Positions 24,827 through 33,600 of a DNA stretch of 64,000 bases are shown here, in pieces. Each line of letters begins with the position of its first letter. Position 1 is the stretch's first letter. Location: positions 1 to 64,000 of the IMG/VR virus record IMGVR_UViG_3300022220_000004, one strand, 5' to 3'. Made by a program: the position numbers and the translations under genes. The DNA comes from a virus. The notes under the pieces were generated by a model that had not been told where the DNA came from, did no database searches, and saw nothing but the letters and a program-made list of their open reading frames with translations.

Positions 24827-25798
24827 ATGCCACAGCCTGGATATAATGATCGTCACGTTGACAGGCCCTTGACGCAAATGTCCATCGCTTATATGAACGA
24901 GATGTACATTGCCAAGGAGATCTTTCCCGAGGTCTTGGTGAACAACCGCAGTGACATTGTTCCCAAGTACGACCAGTCCTACTGGTTCCGGGATGAGGTT
25001 GCGGAACTGGCACCCATGCAGCCCGCACCCCTTGCCGGTTACGAAGTCGATCTGACAGACACGTACTTCTGCCGCAAGTACGGCCTAGCGCACCCGATCC
25101 CCGACGAGAGCCGGGCGAACACCGATCAGCCGTTTGACGTGGACCGGGACGGCACCGAGTTCCTGGTTGATCGGGTGGACGCATCGAGAGAGCGAAAATT
25201 CGTCACGGACTTTTGGAAGACGTCCGTGTGGGGCACCGACTGGACAGGCGGAACCACGTTCACCAAGTGGTCTGACTACACAGACGGCACCCCCATTGTT
25301 GACCTGCGAACTGCCAAGCGCACCATGCGCCGCAAGATCGCCCGCAACCCCAACACCTTTGTGATGGGGGATCTGACCTGGGATGTCCTGGCCGATGCGC
25401 CTGACATGCTGGAGCGCATCAAGTACGGCTCTAGCGACTCTGCGCCGGCCATCGTAACACCCAACCTCATCGCTCAGCTGCTGGAGATCGAGAAGATCCT
25501 TGTCGGTACCAGCATCTATACCGCCAGCCCTGAGGGCACGGCGGAAGCCTCTGTCACCTACACCGCAGATTGGGACGATGACGCCCTACTCCTGTACCAG
25601 CCGCGCCGACCGAGCTTGCGCACGCCGGCCGCTGGCTACTGCTTCACCTGGAAGAACGTTTTTGGCACCGGCCGCTATATCCGCCGGCGCCGAGAGCCGC
25701 TTTCGGAGATGGGCGATCTGTTGGAGATCTATGAATACTGGAACATGAAAGTGACTGCCGCGAACGCCGGCCTGTTCATGGTTGACGCTGCAGACTAG
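24827..25798 (+). CDS. Major capsid protein
   Basis: A 323-aa HK97-fold capsid protein: VDRPLTQMSIAYMNEMYIA, IFPEVLVNN at the N-terminus, TWDVLADAPDMLERIKYG in the middle, and VFGTGRYIRRRREPLSEMGD near the end. It forms the head shell and is processed or assembled with the protease and scaffold encoded upstream. ATG behind GGAGGTTTAGCACA. Confidence 0.9.
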   Translation: MPQPGYNDRHVDRPLTQMSIAYMNEMYIAKEIFPEVLVNNRSDIVPKYDQSYWFRDEVAELAPMQPAPLAGYEVDLTDTYFCRKYGLAHPIPDESRANTDQPFDVDRDGTEFLVDRVDASRERKFVTDFWKTSVWGTDWTGGTTFTKWSDYTDGTPIVDLRTAKRTMRRKIARNPNTFVMGDLTWDVLADAPDMLERIKYGSSDSAPAIVTPNLIAQLLEIEKILVGTSIYTASPEGTAEASVTYTADWDDDALLLYQPRRPSLRTPAAGYCFTWKNVFGTGRYIRRRREPLSEMGDLLEIYEYWNMKVTAANAGLFMVDAAD

Positions 25799-25831
25799 CC
25801 TGGCTAGCGCCAGAGGAAGAGGGGGTGCCCT

Positions 25832-26284
25832 GTGGCAACAAAATCTTCTGCTAAGACAAGCAAGGTTGTCGCCAAGGCCGGTGACGACTATGTAAAGGCA
25901 AAGGCGCCGTTTCACTACATGGATCTGCGCTTGAGCCGGCAACAGGTGTTCGAGCTTCGGGGCAGGCCGGGTGACGCCAGGCTGATCGCCATGGGTTACG
26001 TGTCGGTGGTGAAAAAGGGCACTGCCTTGCACCAGTGTGCCGAGTGCGGTGCCCTTTTCGACAACCCTCACTGGTTGAAGGTGCATGGTGACATGTGGCA
26101 CCTGTACAAGTGCGAGTGTGGGTGGCAACCGCAGCCCGGTGTCCTGGATCTGGAATCAGCGATGCAGCGCCATGCCCGACAGTGCGACCTGATGCAGGCA
26201 GTCAAGTTGGCGGCTCACAAAGAACACGTGGCCAAGGCCAAAGAGATCCAGAAGGCTGGCGGGGCAGAGCCGGCAGGAGCATAA
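25832..26284 (+). CDS. Late protein with zinc-finger-like motif
   Basis: A 150-aa protein with a C2H2-like pattern (HQCAECGALFDNPHWLKVHGDMWH) followed by KCECGW and a second Cys/His set (HARQC). Lys-rich ends. GTG start after AGAGGGGG. It follows the capsid gene, so it may be a head or connector component. The zinc site is unusual for that place. Confidence 0.6.
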   Translation: MATKSSAKTSKVVAKAGDDYVKAKAPFHYMDLRLSRQQVFELRGRPGDARLIAMGYVSVVKKGTALHQCAECGALFDNPHWLKVHGDMWHLYKCECGWQPQPGVLDLESAMQRHARQCDLMQAVKLAAHKEHVAKAKEIQKAGGAEPAGA

Positions 26285-26287
26285 GTC

Positions 26288-26809
26288 ATGGCCAGTATTA
26301 CCCGGCGAAAGGTAGCAGAGGTCGTTCATCGCAAGACTGACGATCTTGGCGGCGGACTCAAGTACACGCAGTTAGGCGACGATCAGCCAGAGGGCGATTA
26401 CACCGATGCCATAGACGCCGCCTTGCGGACATGCCGCTTTGCTACCATAGCCGATGCCGACACTGATGACAAGATCTCCGCCGTCCTGACTGGTGCCGAG
26501 TACTATATCATGCAGCGCCTGCTTAACAAGTGGATCTCGCGCCCAACCGTACAACAGGGCGCCGGCGCATCTGGCCTACACCTAATGGTGCAGACAGAAA
26601 GCACCATAGCTTCCCTGCGGATGAGCGTCAAGGGCCTCAGGCAGGAACTGTCAGACGCCTTGGCCAGGATCGGCGTGAGTATAGACAGGGCCGACTCTAT
26701 CCTTGCCGGGACCGTTGAGATCGACCACGAGAATGAAGTGACCCAGGATCTCGTGGACGGTTCCCACGCCCTGCCGTGGTTTGAAGAGTCTTACTGGCCA
26801 ACATCATGA
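26288..26809 (+). CDS. Head-tail connector protein
   Basis: A 173-aa helical protein located just after the capsid gene, with SITRRKVAEVVHRKT at the start and VLTGAEYYIMQRLLNKW in the middle, typical of the adaptor that docks to the portal. It overlaps the next gene as ATGA. Confidence 0.65.
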   Translation: MASITRRKVAEVVHRKTDDLGGGLKYTQLGDDQPEGDYTDAIDAALRTCRFATIADADTDDKISAVLTGAEYYIMQRLLNKWISRPTVQQGAGASGLHLMVQTESTIASLRMSVKGLRQELSDALARIGVSIDRADSILAGTVEIDHENEVTQDLVDGSHALPWFEESYWPTS

Positions 26810-27339
26810 CGGCGATCATTGAGTCCTTTGCCACACTCGTAGAAGATGCTCTATTCGACAGGTTGACGGACGCGATGGGAGAGGGCGGGACCTACCAGGA
26901 CCCGTTCTATCTCCAGATCAAAACGGCGGCCAGGACGGCCGGCGAGCCGATCCCTCACCTGTCGGAAGATGACATGCCCTTCATCTGGCTGGAGTACGTA
27001 GGGGGCATGGACAGGGGCGGCGTGATCGGCAACGCTGTCGGTATGGCGAACGAGATCTTTATGTTGTACGGGAGCATCGTTCTCACCCCGGAGATCTTGG
27101 GTGTGTCGCCAGACGATCAGGAAGCCTTTGTCACCAGATCAAGGGCCAACGCTGACACGTGGGCCAGGCGTATCAGGAGGCTGCTACTTGGCTGGTCCCC
27201 TGGTATCACTGACACAGTGACCGGGCAGAAAACGACACGGGGTAGGCCCACGGTGTATGGCGTGGCTGCTACTTTCGTCAATGAGTACAAGCGGCAGTTC
27301 ACCGTCACGATCCGTTGGGAGTTGGAGATGGAACCATGA
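26806..27339 (+). CDS. Tail completion / neck protein
   Basis: A 177-aa alpha/beta protein in the place of gpU-type tail terminators: IIESFATLVEDALFDRL, PFIWLEYVGG, RANADTWARRIRRLL, then a C-terminal ATFVNEYKRQFTVTIRWEL strand. It would close the tail at the head side. Coupled to both neighbours by ATGA junctions. Confidence 0.65.
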   Translation: MTAIIESFATLVEDALFDRLTDAMGEGGTYQDPFYLQIKTAARTAGEPIPHLSEDDMPFIWLEYVGGMDRGGVIGNAVGMANEIFMLYGSIVLTPEILGVSPDDQEAFVTRSRANADTWARRIRRLLLGWSPGITDTVTGQKTTRGRPTVYGVAATFVNEYKRQFTVTIRWELEMEP

Positions 27340-27590
27340 GAATCTACTACATCGGTGGAGAGGACGGCCACACTGACAGGCGCCTGGCCGGCGTTGTCTT
27401 GAACTACGGTGACGCCGTTGACGTTCACGACGACAAGCTGGTGAGGAAGCTACTGAAACTCCGCCACTTCGCAGAAGAGATTGGGCCTGCACAGGTGGTG
27501 GAGGATACCAGGCATGAGAAGCGTGCTGTCATGCCCGCACGTGCCGCTAAGGCGGATGATGCGGAGCCAGACGGCGCGACGGAGGGATAA
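27336..27590 (+). CDS. Hypothetical neck-region protein, 84 aa
   Basis: A small protein starting RIYYIGGEDG, with VVLNYGDAVDVHDDKLVRKLLKL in the middle and a charged, disordered C-terminus. ATG overlaps the previous stop codon. Its position suggests head-tail joining. Family not recognised. Confidence 0.6.
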   Translation: MRIYYIGGEDGHTDRRLAGVVLNYGDAVDVHDDKLVRKLLKLRHFAEEIGPAQVVEDTRHEKRAVMPARAAKADDAEPDGATEG

Positions 27591-27593
27591 GAA

Positions 27594-28961
27594 ATGACCA
27601 CACCTTCTGGTGATGAAGGATATGTTGGCTTTGCCGTACAGTCCGCAAAGGAAACGGCGGCTAGCGCATTCTTTGGCATCTATCACACGTCTTTCTCCTG
27701 GGAACCGCAAGTAGTCCAGGATGAGGAACCAGAGTCAGAGATCGGCGCTGCCGGCATCGACGTGGCCCTGCCTGAGAGGTTTGGGCACGAGGGCGCCACC
27801 TTCCGTGGCGAACTAAGGTGCAGACCTGGCAACGCCGGCTTTATCTTGCGAGCGTTCGGGATGGAAGCGACAGAGGGACCCTTTGTCATCATCCCGACCG
27901 TCAACGACGTGCTGAGTGTCACCGACGATGGAGGCGGGCCAGTTTCCGTGAACCTCGTTTCTGGCACCGGCGCTACCCTGGAGTACCTGACAGTGTACAC
28001 CGGCGCAGAGGTTGCCGCCGGGATCAAGGCAGCGCTCGATGGGGACACAACCTTGTCGGAGACGTACACTGTAGCGTACGCCACTAACAAGTTCACCATC
28101 TCCCACGCCGGCAGCACGCTGTCCCTGCACCACACCACAGAGCCACAGACTGCCGAGTGGTTGGGCTACAACTACGCAGCGGACGACACCGGCGGCACAA
28201 GCTACGAGTCCGACAATGACTGCAACTGGCCCAATAGCCATGCGTTCGCACCGATTGACAGCGTGGCGGACTTCGAGTGGATGACCATTCTGGACAAGTT
28301 CAATAGCTCTGCCGATCTCGATACCCTGCTGATAGACGCCAGGGTGAACAGTATTACCTTCACGGCGGACGCTAACGGCCTGGTCAGGATGTCCTACGAG
28401 GGTGTAGCACTCTCGTTTGAGGACGCCGCCGGCACTGAGACAAACACGGCGGACGCTGCCACCATCTCTACCCCGAACACTGGCAATGAAGATGGCTACG
28501 TGTTCATGAATGAGGTAGACTACTGGATCGCCAGCTTCGAGGCCACCCTGCAGTGGGAACAGAGCACCCTGCCCAAGCTCACACAGATGGGACCAGAAGA
28601 GGTTTCTGCATCCAGGCGCCGGATGGGCGGGAACGCAGACATCTATTTTGGAAGTGATGACGGGGTGATGTTCAGGAAGGCTTACTACGGCGGTGCTTCT
28701 GGCACCACGTTCTCGACCAGCCTGACGCAGGAGCCTCTACACATCAAGTTCTGTGCCGGCACGGACACGCCGACTGGCACCGATGAGCCGGTACCCTACG
28801 GCATCATCTTCTCGATGAACGAGTGCAATATCCTTGGCTACCCGCTGGAGAAGACTGGCGGGGAACCAGTAGACGCCGGCATGACTTTCATGGTCAGTCG
28901 GGAGAGCCAGGATTATGGCATTGTCCTGGTGAACGGCTACGCAGCAAACTACTATGACTAG
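27594..28961 (+). CDS. Major tail tube protein
   Basis: A 455-aa protein, long for a tail tube. It starts GDEGYVGFAVQSAKETAA and ends with the typical 'IIFSMNECNILGYPLEK...GMTFMVSRES' strands. Residues about 105-210 look like an inserted immunoglobulin-like domain that would face outward. It would polymerise into the tube around the tape measure. ATG 3 nt after the previous stop. Confidence 0.8.
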   Translation: MTTPSGDEGYVGFAVQSAKETAASAFFGIYHTSFSWEPQVVQDEEPESEIGAAGIDVALPERFGHEGATFRGELRCRPGNAGFILRAFGMEATEGPFVIIPTVNDVLSVTDDGGGPVSVNLVSGTGATLEYLTVYTGAEVAAGIKAALDGDTTLSETYTVAYATNKFTISHAGSTLSLHHTTEPQTAEWLGYNYAADDTGGTSYESDNDCNWPNSHAFAPIDSVADFEWMTILDKFNSSADLDTLLIDARVNSITFTADANGLVRMSYEGVALSFEDAAGTETNTADAATISTPNTGNEDGYVFMNEVDYWIASFEATLQWEQSTLPKLTQMGPEEVSASRRRMGGNADIYFGSDDGVMFRKAYYGGASGTTFSTSLTQEPLHIKFCAGTDTPTGTDEPVPYGIIFSMNECNILGYPLEKTGGEPVDAGMTFMVSRESQDYGIVLVNGYAANYYD

Positions 28962-28991
28962 CCCCAAGGGCTAGCAGAAACGGAGGGGCCT

Positions 28992-29540
28992 GTGCCTAAC
29001 GTTTTGGTAAAAACTCTGTACCGACCTGTCGGGCAAACAGCCTTGGCTAGATTTGCGGCCAGGGCTGTTGAGCTTGGACTGGATGCGCCAACGACGGAAG
29101 AGATTATTGAAGCTCTCAGCGTCAACATTGCCTTCTTCTCTATCACCCGCCAGCAGGGCATGCTCAGATCCCACAACCGAGACAAGATCGTGGAGTGGGT
29201 CAGCGAGATCACCGGCTTGAAGCGGGATGAGATAAACCTAAAGGAACTCGATTTCGAGCACTCATCTGAACTTCTCATGCAGCTGCAGGCCGTTGACATC
29301 CTGTCCGGCCTGTCGTGGGAAGACTGTGCCGGCATCGAGTTCGGCGGGAAGGTTCCGCCATGGTTCAGCGAGCACCCCGAGGATCTGTGGGTGGCCAATG
29401 AAGATCCCGCCCACTGGAGCAAGGCAGAGGACTGGTTTGTCACTGAATGCCTTTCGCTCTTGTGGGAAGCTAACCCACAACTGGCCCTTTCGGTGGGCCA
29501 AGTCCCTTTAGCCTTAGAGCCAGAGCCAGAGAAGACCTAG
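28992..29540 (+). CDS. Tail assembly chaperone, short form
   Basis: A 182-aa acidic protein in the gpG position between tail tube and tape measure: ALARFAARAVELGLDAPTTEEIIEAL, RDEINLKELDFEHSSELL. GTG start after GGAGGGGCCT. Ribosomes that slip at 29504-29510 make the longer form. The short form should be the more abundant partner that wraps the tape measure before tube assembly. Confidence 0.8.
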   Translation: MPNVLVKTLYRPVGQTALARFAARAVELGLDAPTTEEIIEALSVNIAFFSITRQQGMLRSHNRDKIVEWVSEITGLKRDEINLKELDFEHSSELLMQLQAVDILSGLSWEDCAGIEFGGKVPPWFSEHPEDLWVANEDPAHWSKAEDWFVTECLSLLWEANPQLALSVGQVPLALEPEPEKT

Positions 29541-29863
29541 ATCGACTTGATAGGTTTATCGGTAACTGGCTCAGTGAGGATGAGGGGACCAAAGAGTGGG
29601 ACCCGCTAGATCCAGACAACATCATAGTTGATCTGGATGGCTCGCTGCCTATGTGGGCGCTGTGTCAGGCATTCCAATGGCGTCATCTACCGAGGTCCGG
29701 CGGTATACAGGACCAGGATGACGCTTTTTTGCATGACGCTGCTATCATATCTCGCCGGCTTGGCCTGCTAAAGGCGGCACGGGACAGGAACAAGAAGCGC
29801 CGGGAAGATGCAGCAAAGCGCCTTGGCCTGTTCGACAGACTCAGGGGCAAACAACGTGGCTAA
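28992..29863 (+). CDS. Tail assembly chaperone, -1 frameshift long form
   Basis: Reading shifts by -1 at the heptamer CCCTTTA, giving a product of about 290 aa: 173 residues of the short form plus 117 from the second frame. That frame stays open from the slip site to 29863, has no start of its own before 29651, and encodes a conserved-looking acidic then basic stretch (FIGNWLSEDEG, HDAAIISRRLGLLKAARDR). This matches the G/GT arrangement of lambda-like tails. Confidence 0.8.
29504..29510 (+). promoter_or_regulatory. Slippery heptamer C CCT TTA
   Basis: The heptamer follows the X-XXY-YYZ rule in the reading frame of the chaperone gene (GTC CCT TTA). After a -1 slip the next codon begins at 29510 and the new frame is open to 29863. 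Confidence 0.85.
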
Positions 29864-30467
29864 AGTACGAGTGAACGTGCACACCGTCTGCCGGCTAACA
29901 CCGACATTCCGGCTGGTCATGCCCAACCCGGCAGACGCCTGGCAAGAGGGCATACAGCTGGCGTATGCGTTCGCCCTAATGAGCACAGATCGCCTGAACT
30001 ACGTGACCGCACCGATTCTGGAGGGTTTCAGGGCGAACTTTAGGAGTGAAGGATCTGCAGCTGGCGGCTGGCACCCCTTGGCCGGCCGGACAGTCTTTGA
30101 GCGTGAAGAACTCTTGCACCAGCAAGGCTTTGCGGGCGCAGGTTCCGGCAGTCTTGTGCCGGGCTTCACGTCAAGGCACCCGATCTTGCAGCGCACTGGC
30201 GGCTATATGGCGTCCTGGGTAGAGCGTGGCCATCATGATCACGGCCGTGAAGATTTGTCTGTGGGGCGGGTAAGTAGAACGATTATGGAGGGGAGTGACG
30301 ACTATAGGGCAGAGGCCCTGTCTTTAGGGGACAACTCTGGTGGGGAGGGCGCAGAGGGCACCCTGCCACCGAGGCCGGTGAACTATATCGACGGACTGTA
30401 TGAGACATCTATCAAGGCAAAACTGGACGCCCTGCTGACGGCGTACGTCCAGACGGTGCACCCATGA
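29856..30467 (+). CDS. Virion morphogenesis / tail completion protein
   Basis: A 203-aa protein with the Mu gpG / tail completion signature: AFALMSTDRLNYVTAPILEGFRANF, GGWHPLAGRTVFEREEL, HPILQRTGGYMASWV. GTG at 29856 overlaps the chaperone long-form stop (GTGGCTAA). Its place between the chaperone and tape measure is unusual; such genes normally lie near the capsid. Confidence 0.7.
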   Translation: MAKVRVNVHTVCRLTPTFRLVMPNPADAWQEGIQLAYAFALMSTDRLNYVTAPILEGFRANFRSEGSAAGGWHPLAGRTVFEREELLHQQGFAGAGSGSLVPGFTSRHPILQRTGGYMASWVERGHHDHGREDLSVGRVSRTIMEGSDDYRAEALSLGDNSGGEGAEGTLPPRPVNYIDGLYETSIKAKLDALLTAYVQTVHP

Positions 30468-30658
30468 TTGGGGCACCGGCGCCGCTCTCGCTGCTACCTA
30501 ATCGGCAAGCTGGCCAAGGCTCGACACTCGTCAGTGTCAGGGCGATTGGTGCAGTATGCGGTGTCTCAGACCGTCGTCACGCCGGTGGCCCATGGGCCAT
30601 GGGCTTTCATCACAAAGCCCATAGATCTACTGAATTATACCACGCATGCCTGTTATAG
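30464..30658 (+). CDS. Possible small gene before tape measure (doubtful)
   Basis: A 64-codon frame that starts at an ATGA overlap with the previous stop. The predicted peptide is low in recognisable structure, and the same DNA holds a 9-bp hairpin (30599-30622) and a strong leftward promoter-like site, so the stretch may be regulatory rather than coding. Confidence 0.3.
   Translation: MIGAPAPLSLLPNRQAGQGSTLVSVRAIGAVCGVSDRRHAGGPWAMGFHHKAHRSTELYHACLL
30599..30622. other. 9-bp hairpin before the tape measure gene
   Basis: ATGGGCTTT and AAAGCCCAT with a 6-nt loop, preceded by the 12-bp palindrome GGCCCATGGGCC at 30587-30598. No T-run follows. It lies just downstream of the leftward promoter-like site and would form near the 5' end of that RNA. 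Confidence 0.5.
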
Positions 30659-30662
30659 TCAA
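30634..30662 (-). promoter_or_regulatory. Antisense promoter inside the late operon
   Basis: On the minus strand: TTGACT, 17-nt spacer, perfect TATAAT. The surrounding GTGGTATAATTC-AGT-GATC is shared with the replication operon promoter at 59302-59331. RNA from here would run against the morphogenesis gene and the tail chaperone region. The first codons after the start could also encode an 18-residue peptide beginning MGFVMKAHG. Confidence 0.6.
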
Positions 30663-30676
30663 GGGGAGTCAGAACG

Positions 30677-33600
30677 ATGCCAGGAAAAGCTGAATACTGG
30701 TACGTGCTGCGGCTCGACAGTGAGCAGGCGCTAAAGCAAGCGGAGGCGTTTGCCAAAGCTGTACAGCAGCAGATGAAGGAGATCAGGACTACGGCCAACA
30801 TAGTCCTGAAAGCCACTGTTGACACGAGCGCGACTAAAAAGGCCGTCAAGACAGAGGCGCAGAAGGTTGCTGCAGAGTACAAGAAAGCACTTGGCACTGC
30901 GCAGCGCGACTTTGCCACTACCACATCGAGGGCCGGCGCACAGCAGTTCACGCAGGGCTTCCGTTCCATGTGGGAAGAGGGCACGATCAACCCATCTGCC
31001 GAGGCAGTGCAGGGCATACGCAAGGCAGAGTCAGCCGTTGCTGCACTGGGCAAGACCGCCAAGACTATGGGGGTGTCCACTGACGACTTGGTGGACATGG
31101 GCGGCGTGGACCGTGCGATCACGGCCGTGCAGTCTGTACAGCGCAGGATGTGGGGCTTGCGTGGCCTTGGCTATCAGCTGGAGTCATACGGCCGCAGCAT
31201 GACGATGACGGCAACTGCCATGGGTGCCGCAGCTGCAGCTGCGAGTAATGAGTACCTAAAGTTTGCCGATCCCCTTGGTCGTGCTGCCAGGAACCTTGAT
31301 CTAAACTCAGAGTTGACCGGGGTGCTGGACAAGCGACTAACGGAGTTGGCCGGCACAGTGTCCATGATGTCCCCGAGAGAGCAGGCAGAGGGCCTGTACC
31401 TTTGGGCAGCTGCCACCGGTGCCGTGGTAGACTCAGAGACAGAACTAAACAACGTGCTGACACAGGCGGATCACGTGCAGCGCCTGGCCAAGCTAGGCAA
31501 CGTCTCGTACGGTGTTGCTGTAGAGGCCACAACTGACATCCTCTCCCAGTATCAACTGAACATCTCCGAGACAGAGCGGGTTGTTGGTACCTTGATCAAA
31601 GTGGCCGCAGTGTCAAAGGCAGAGGTCGGGGACTTGGCACAGGCGTTCTCTTTTGCCGGCGCCAGGGCCGACCAGGCCAACACCACCTTTGAGGAAACGG
31701 CCGCTGCCTTCCAGCTGCTGAGCGCCTTTGGCTTGCGTGGATCTCGCGCCGGCCGTGGCTTTGCAATGCTCATGGAGAACTTGATCGCACCTAGCGAGAA
31801 AGCCCGTGGTGAACTAGACGCCTTGTTCGGATCTGTCTTTGGCAGAACAGATGTGCTGGAAACCGCAGAGGGTCAGTTTGTGGGCATGGCGGAGGCAATC
31901 AACATCCTGGCGGAGGCAACAAGCGGCTTGACCGAGATGAGGACCCAGGAGATCGTGGCCAACCTCACTTCTCAGAACGCCAGCCGTGCCCTGGTCCCCC
32001 TTCTCAAGCTAGAGACACAGGCTAGGGAGCAGGGGATCAGCGCCATCGAGGCCACAGCCAACATCCTTGAAGGCCAGGTGGGTGCCCAAGAGCGGGCCTT
32101 TGTCGCACTAATGGAGGCTCAGACCGGCTACGAGATGAGCACGGAAAGTTCTACGGCCACAGCTGAGCGCTACTGGACTCAGCTAGCTGAGTCCATGGTT
32201 GGGCAGGCGGAGTTCATGAAAGCCCGCTTTGCCGGCGCCGTTGGTGACATCGGTAGAGAGATGACCATTGTCCTCTTGCCCGTTATGAGGGAGGCGGCGG
32301 AGATCGCCAGCAAGCTGGCTGCATATACCTCAGAACACCCGAACGCAGCCAAGGCCGTCGTGGGCGCCGTGGCCATCGTCGGCCTGGCCGGCCTGCTGAC
32401 CACTGCGGTGGGCAAGGGTATCCGCTTAGTGGCAGATGTCAAGACGCTGGCCATGGCCACTTCACTGTACAACACCGCCACCAGGCAGATAGAGGCCGCA
32501 GCGCTACAGATGGCAGCTAGCGAGAACCAGATCCGGGCTGCAGGAATGCAGATAACTACACGGCCGGCGCTGCCCGGACCTGTCGGCGCCGGAATGGGCC
32601 TTGGTAGGGCTGGCAGCATCCTTGGTTCGGTTGGCGCCGTAGTTGGCGTGGCTGCTGCCCTGGCCCTGGTCTACAGCGAGATGAAGCGGGTGGACGACGA
32701 GCACAGGGAAGAGGCCAGCCTGATCGCCGCTACCACTGACTCGTACGCCGACTACGTTGAGGCAATGGAGGACGCCGGGGAAGGGAAGTACGCCCTCACT
32801 GAGGCCACCTACGCCCTGCTGGAGGCTGAGAGAGAGCGGGGCAAGTTCGCAGACTCTGAGGCAGAGAAGGAACGTGCCAAGGAACTGTTGCGGGCGCAAG
32901 ACAACATGGAAGCCGCCATAAGGCAGATGCTCAAGGCCAATAAAGGGTGGGCATTTGTCACCAGCGGGCAGATGGAAGAGGGGTACGGGGAACAAGTCAA
33001 AGAAGCAGTGGCCAACATGGGCGAACTGGAAAGGTCACTGCTGAGACAGCGCGATCTGGTTGCCGAGGTTGCAGCCTCTAGCGGTATAACCGCACCTGGC
33101 ATGGCGGAGTACCTGGCTCAGATGTTTGAGCTAGAGGCTATGTACGAGTCTGTAGCCGGGGAAGAGGCGTGGCAGTCCATGCGTCCACCAGAGGACCTGG
33201 TATCAGAGGCGCTGCTGGTAGCCGAGGCCCAAGGGGAGATTGAGGAAAAGACCAGGGCAGCTGCAGCTGCGGCCGCAGCTGCAAAGGTGACGTGGGACGA
33301 CTGGCTGGAAACGATGGGCACCATGGACAGTGCCCTGTCCAGGACCAGGGACGGTATTCTGGAAGTGATCGCAGCCCTACGGCTGCTTCCTGGAACAGAG
33401 GGCGCCATATCTGCCCTGGAGGCCAAGCTATCCGGCATCGAGGGCAGCATGGAAACTATGCGCTTCGAGGCTATTGGCCACGGGATAGAAGAAGGCGCCA
33501 AGCTAGGGGTTGCGTCACTGGAGGATCTGGCGGCGGCGGCGGAGTCAGCCGCAGAGAGCGGCTTTGGCATGTTCGAGGGCCTGGCCGACTACATGCCGAA

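Noticed and set aside
30468-30734. 88-codon frame reading into the tape measure gene
   Set aside because: Starts with TTG, no ribosome binding site, and its end overlaps the tape measure gene in another frame.
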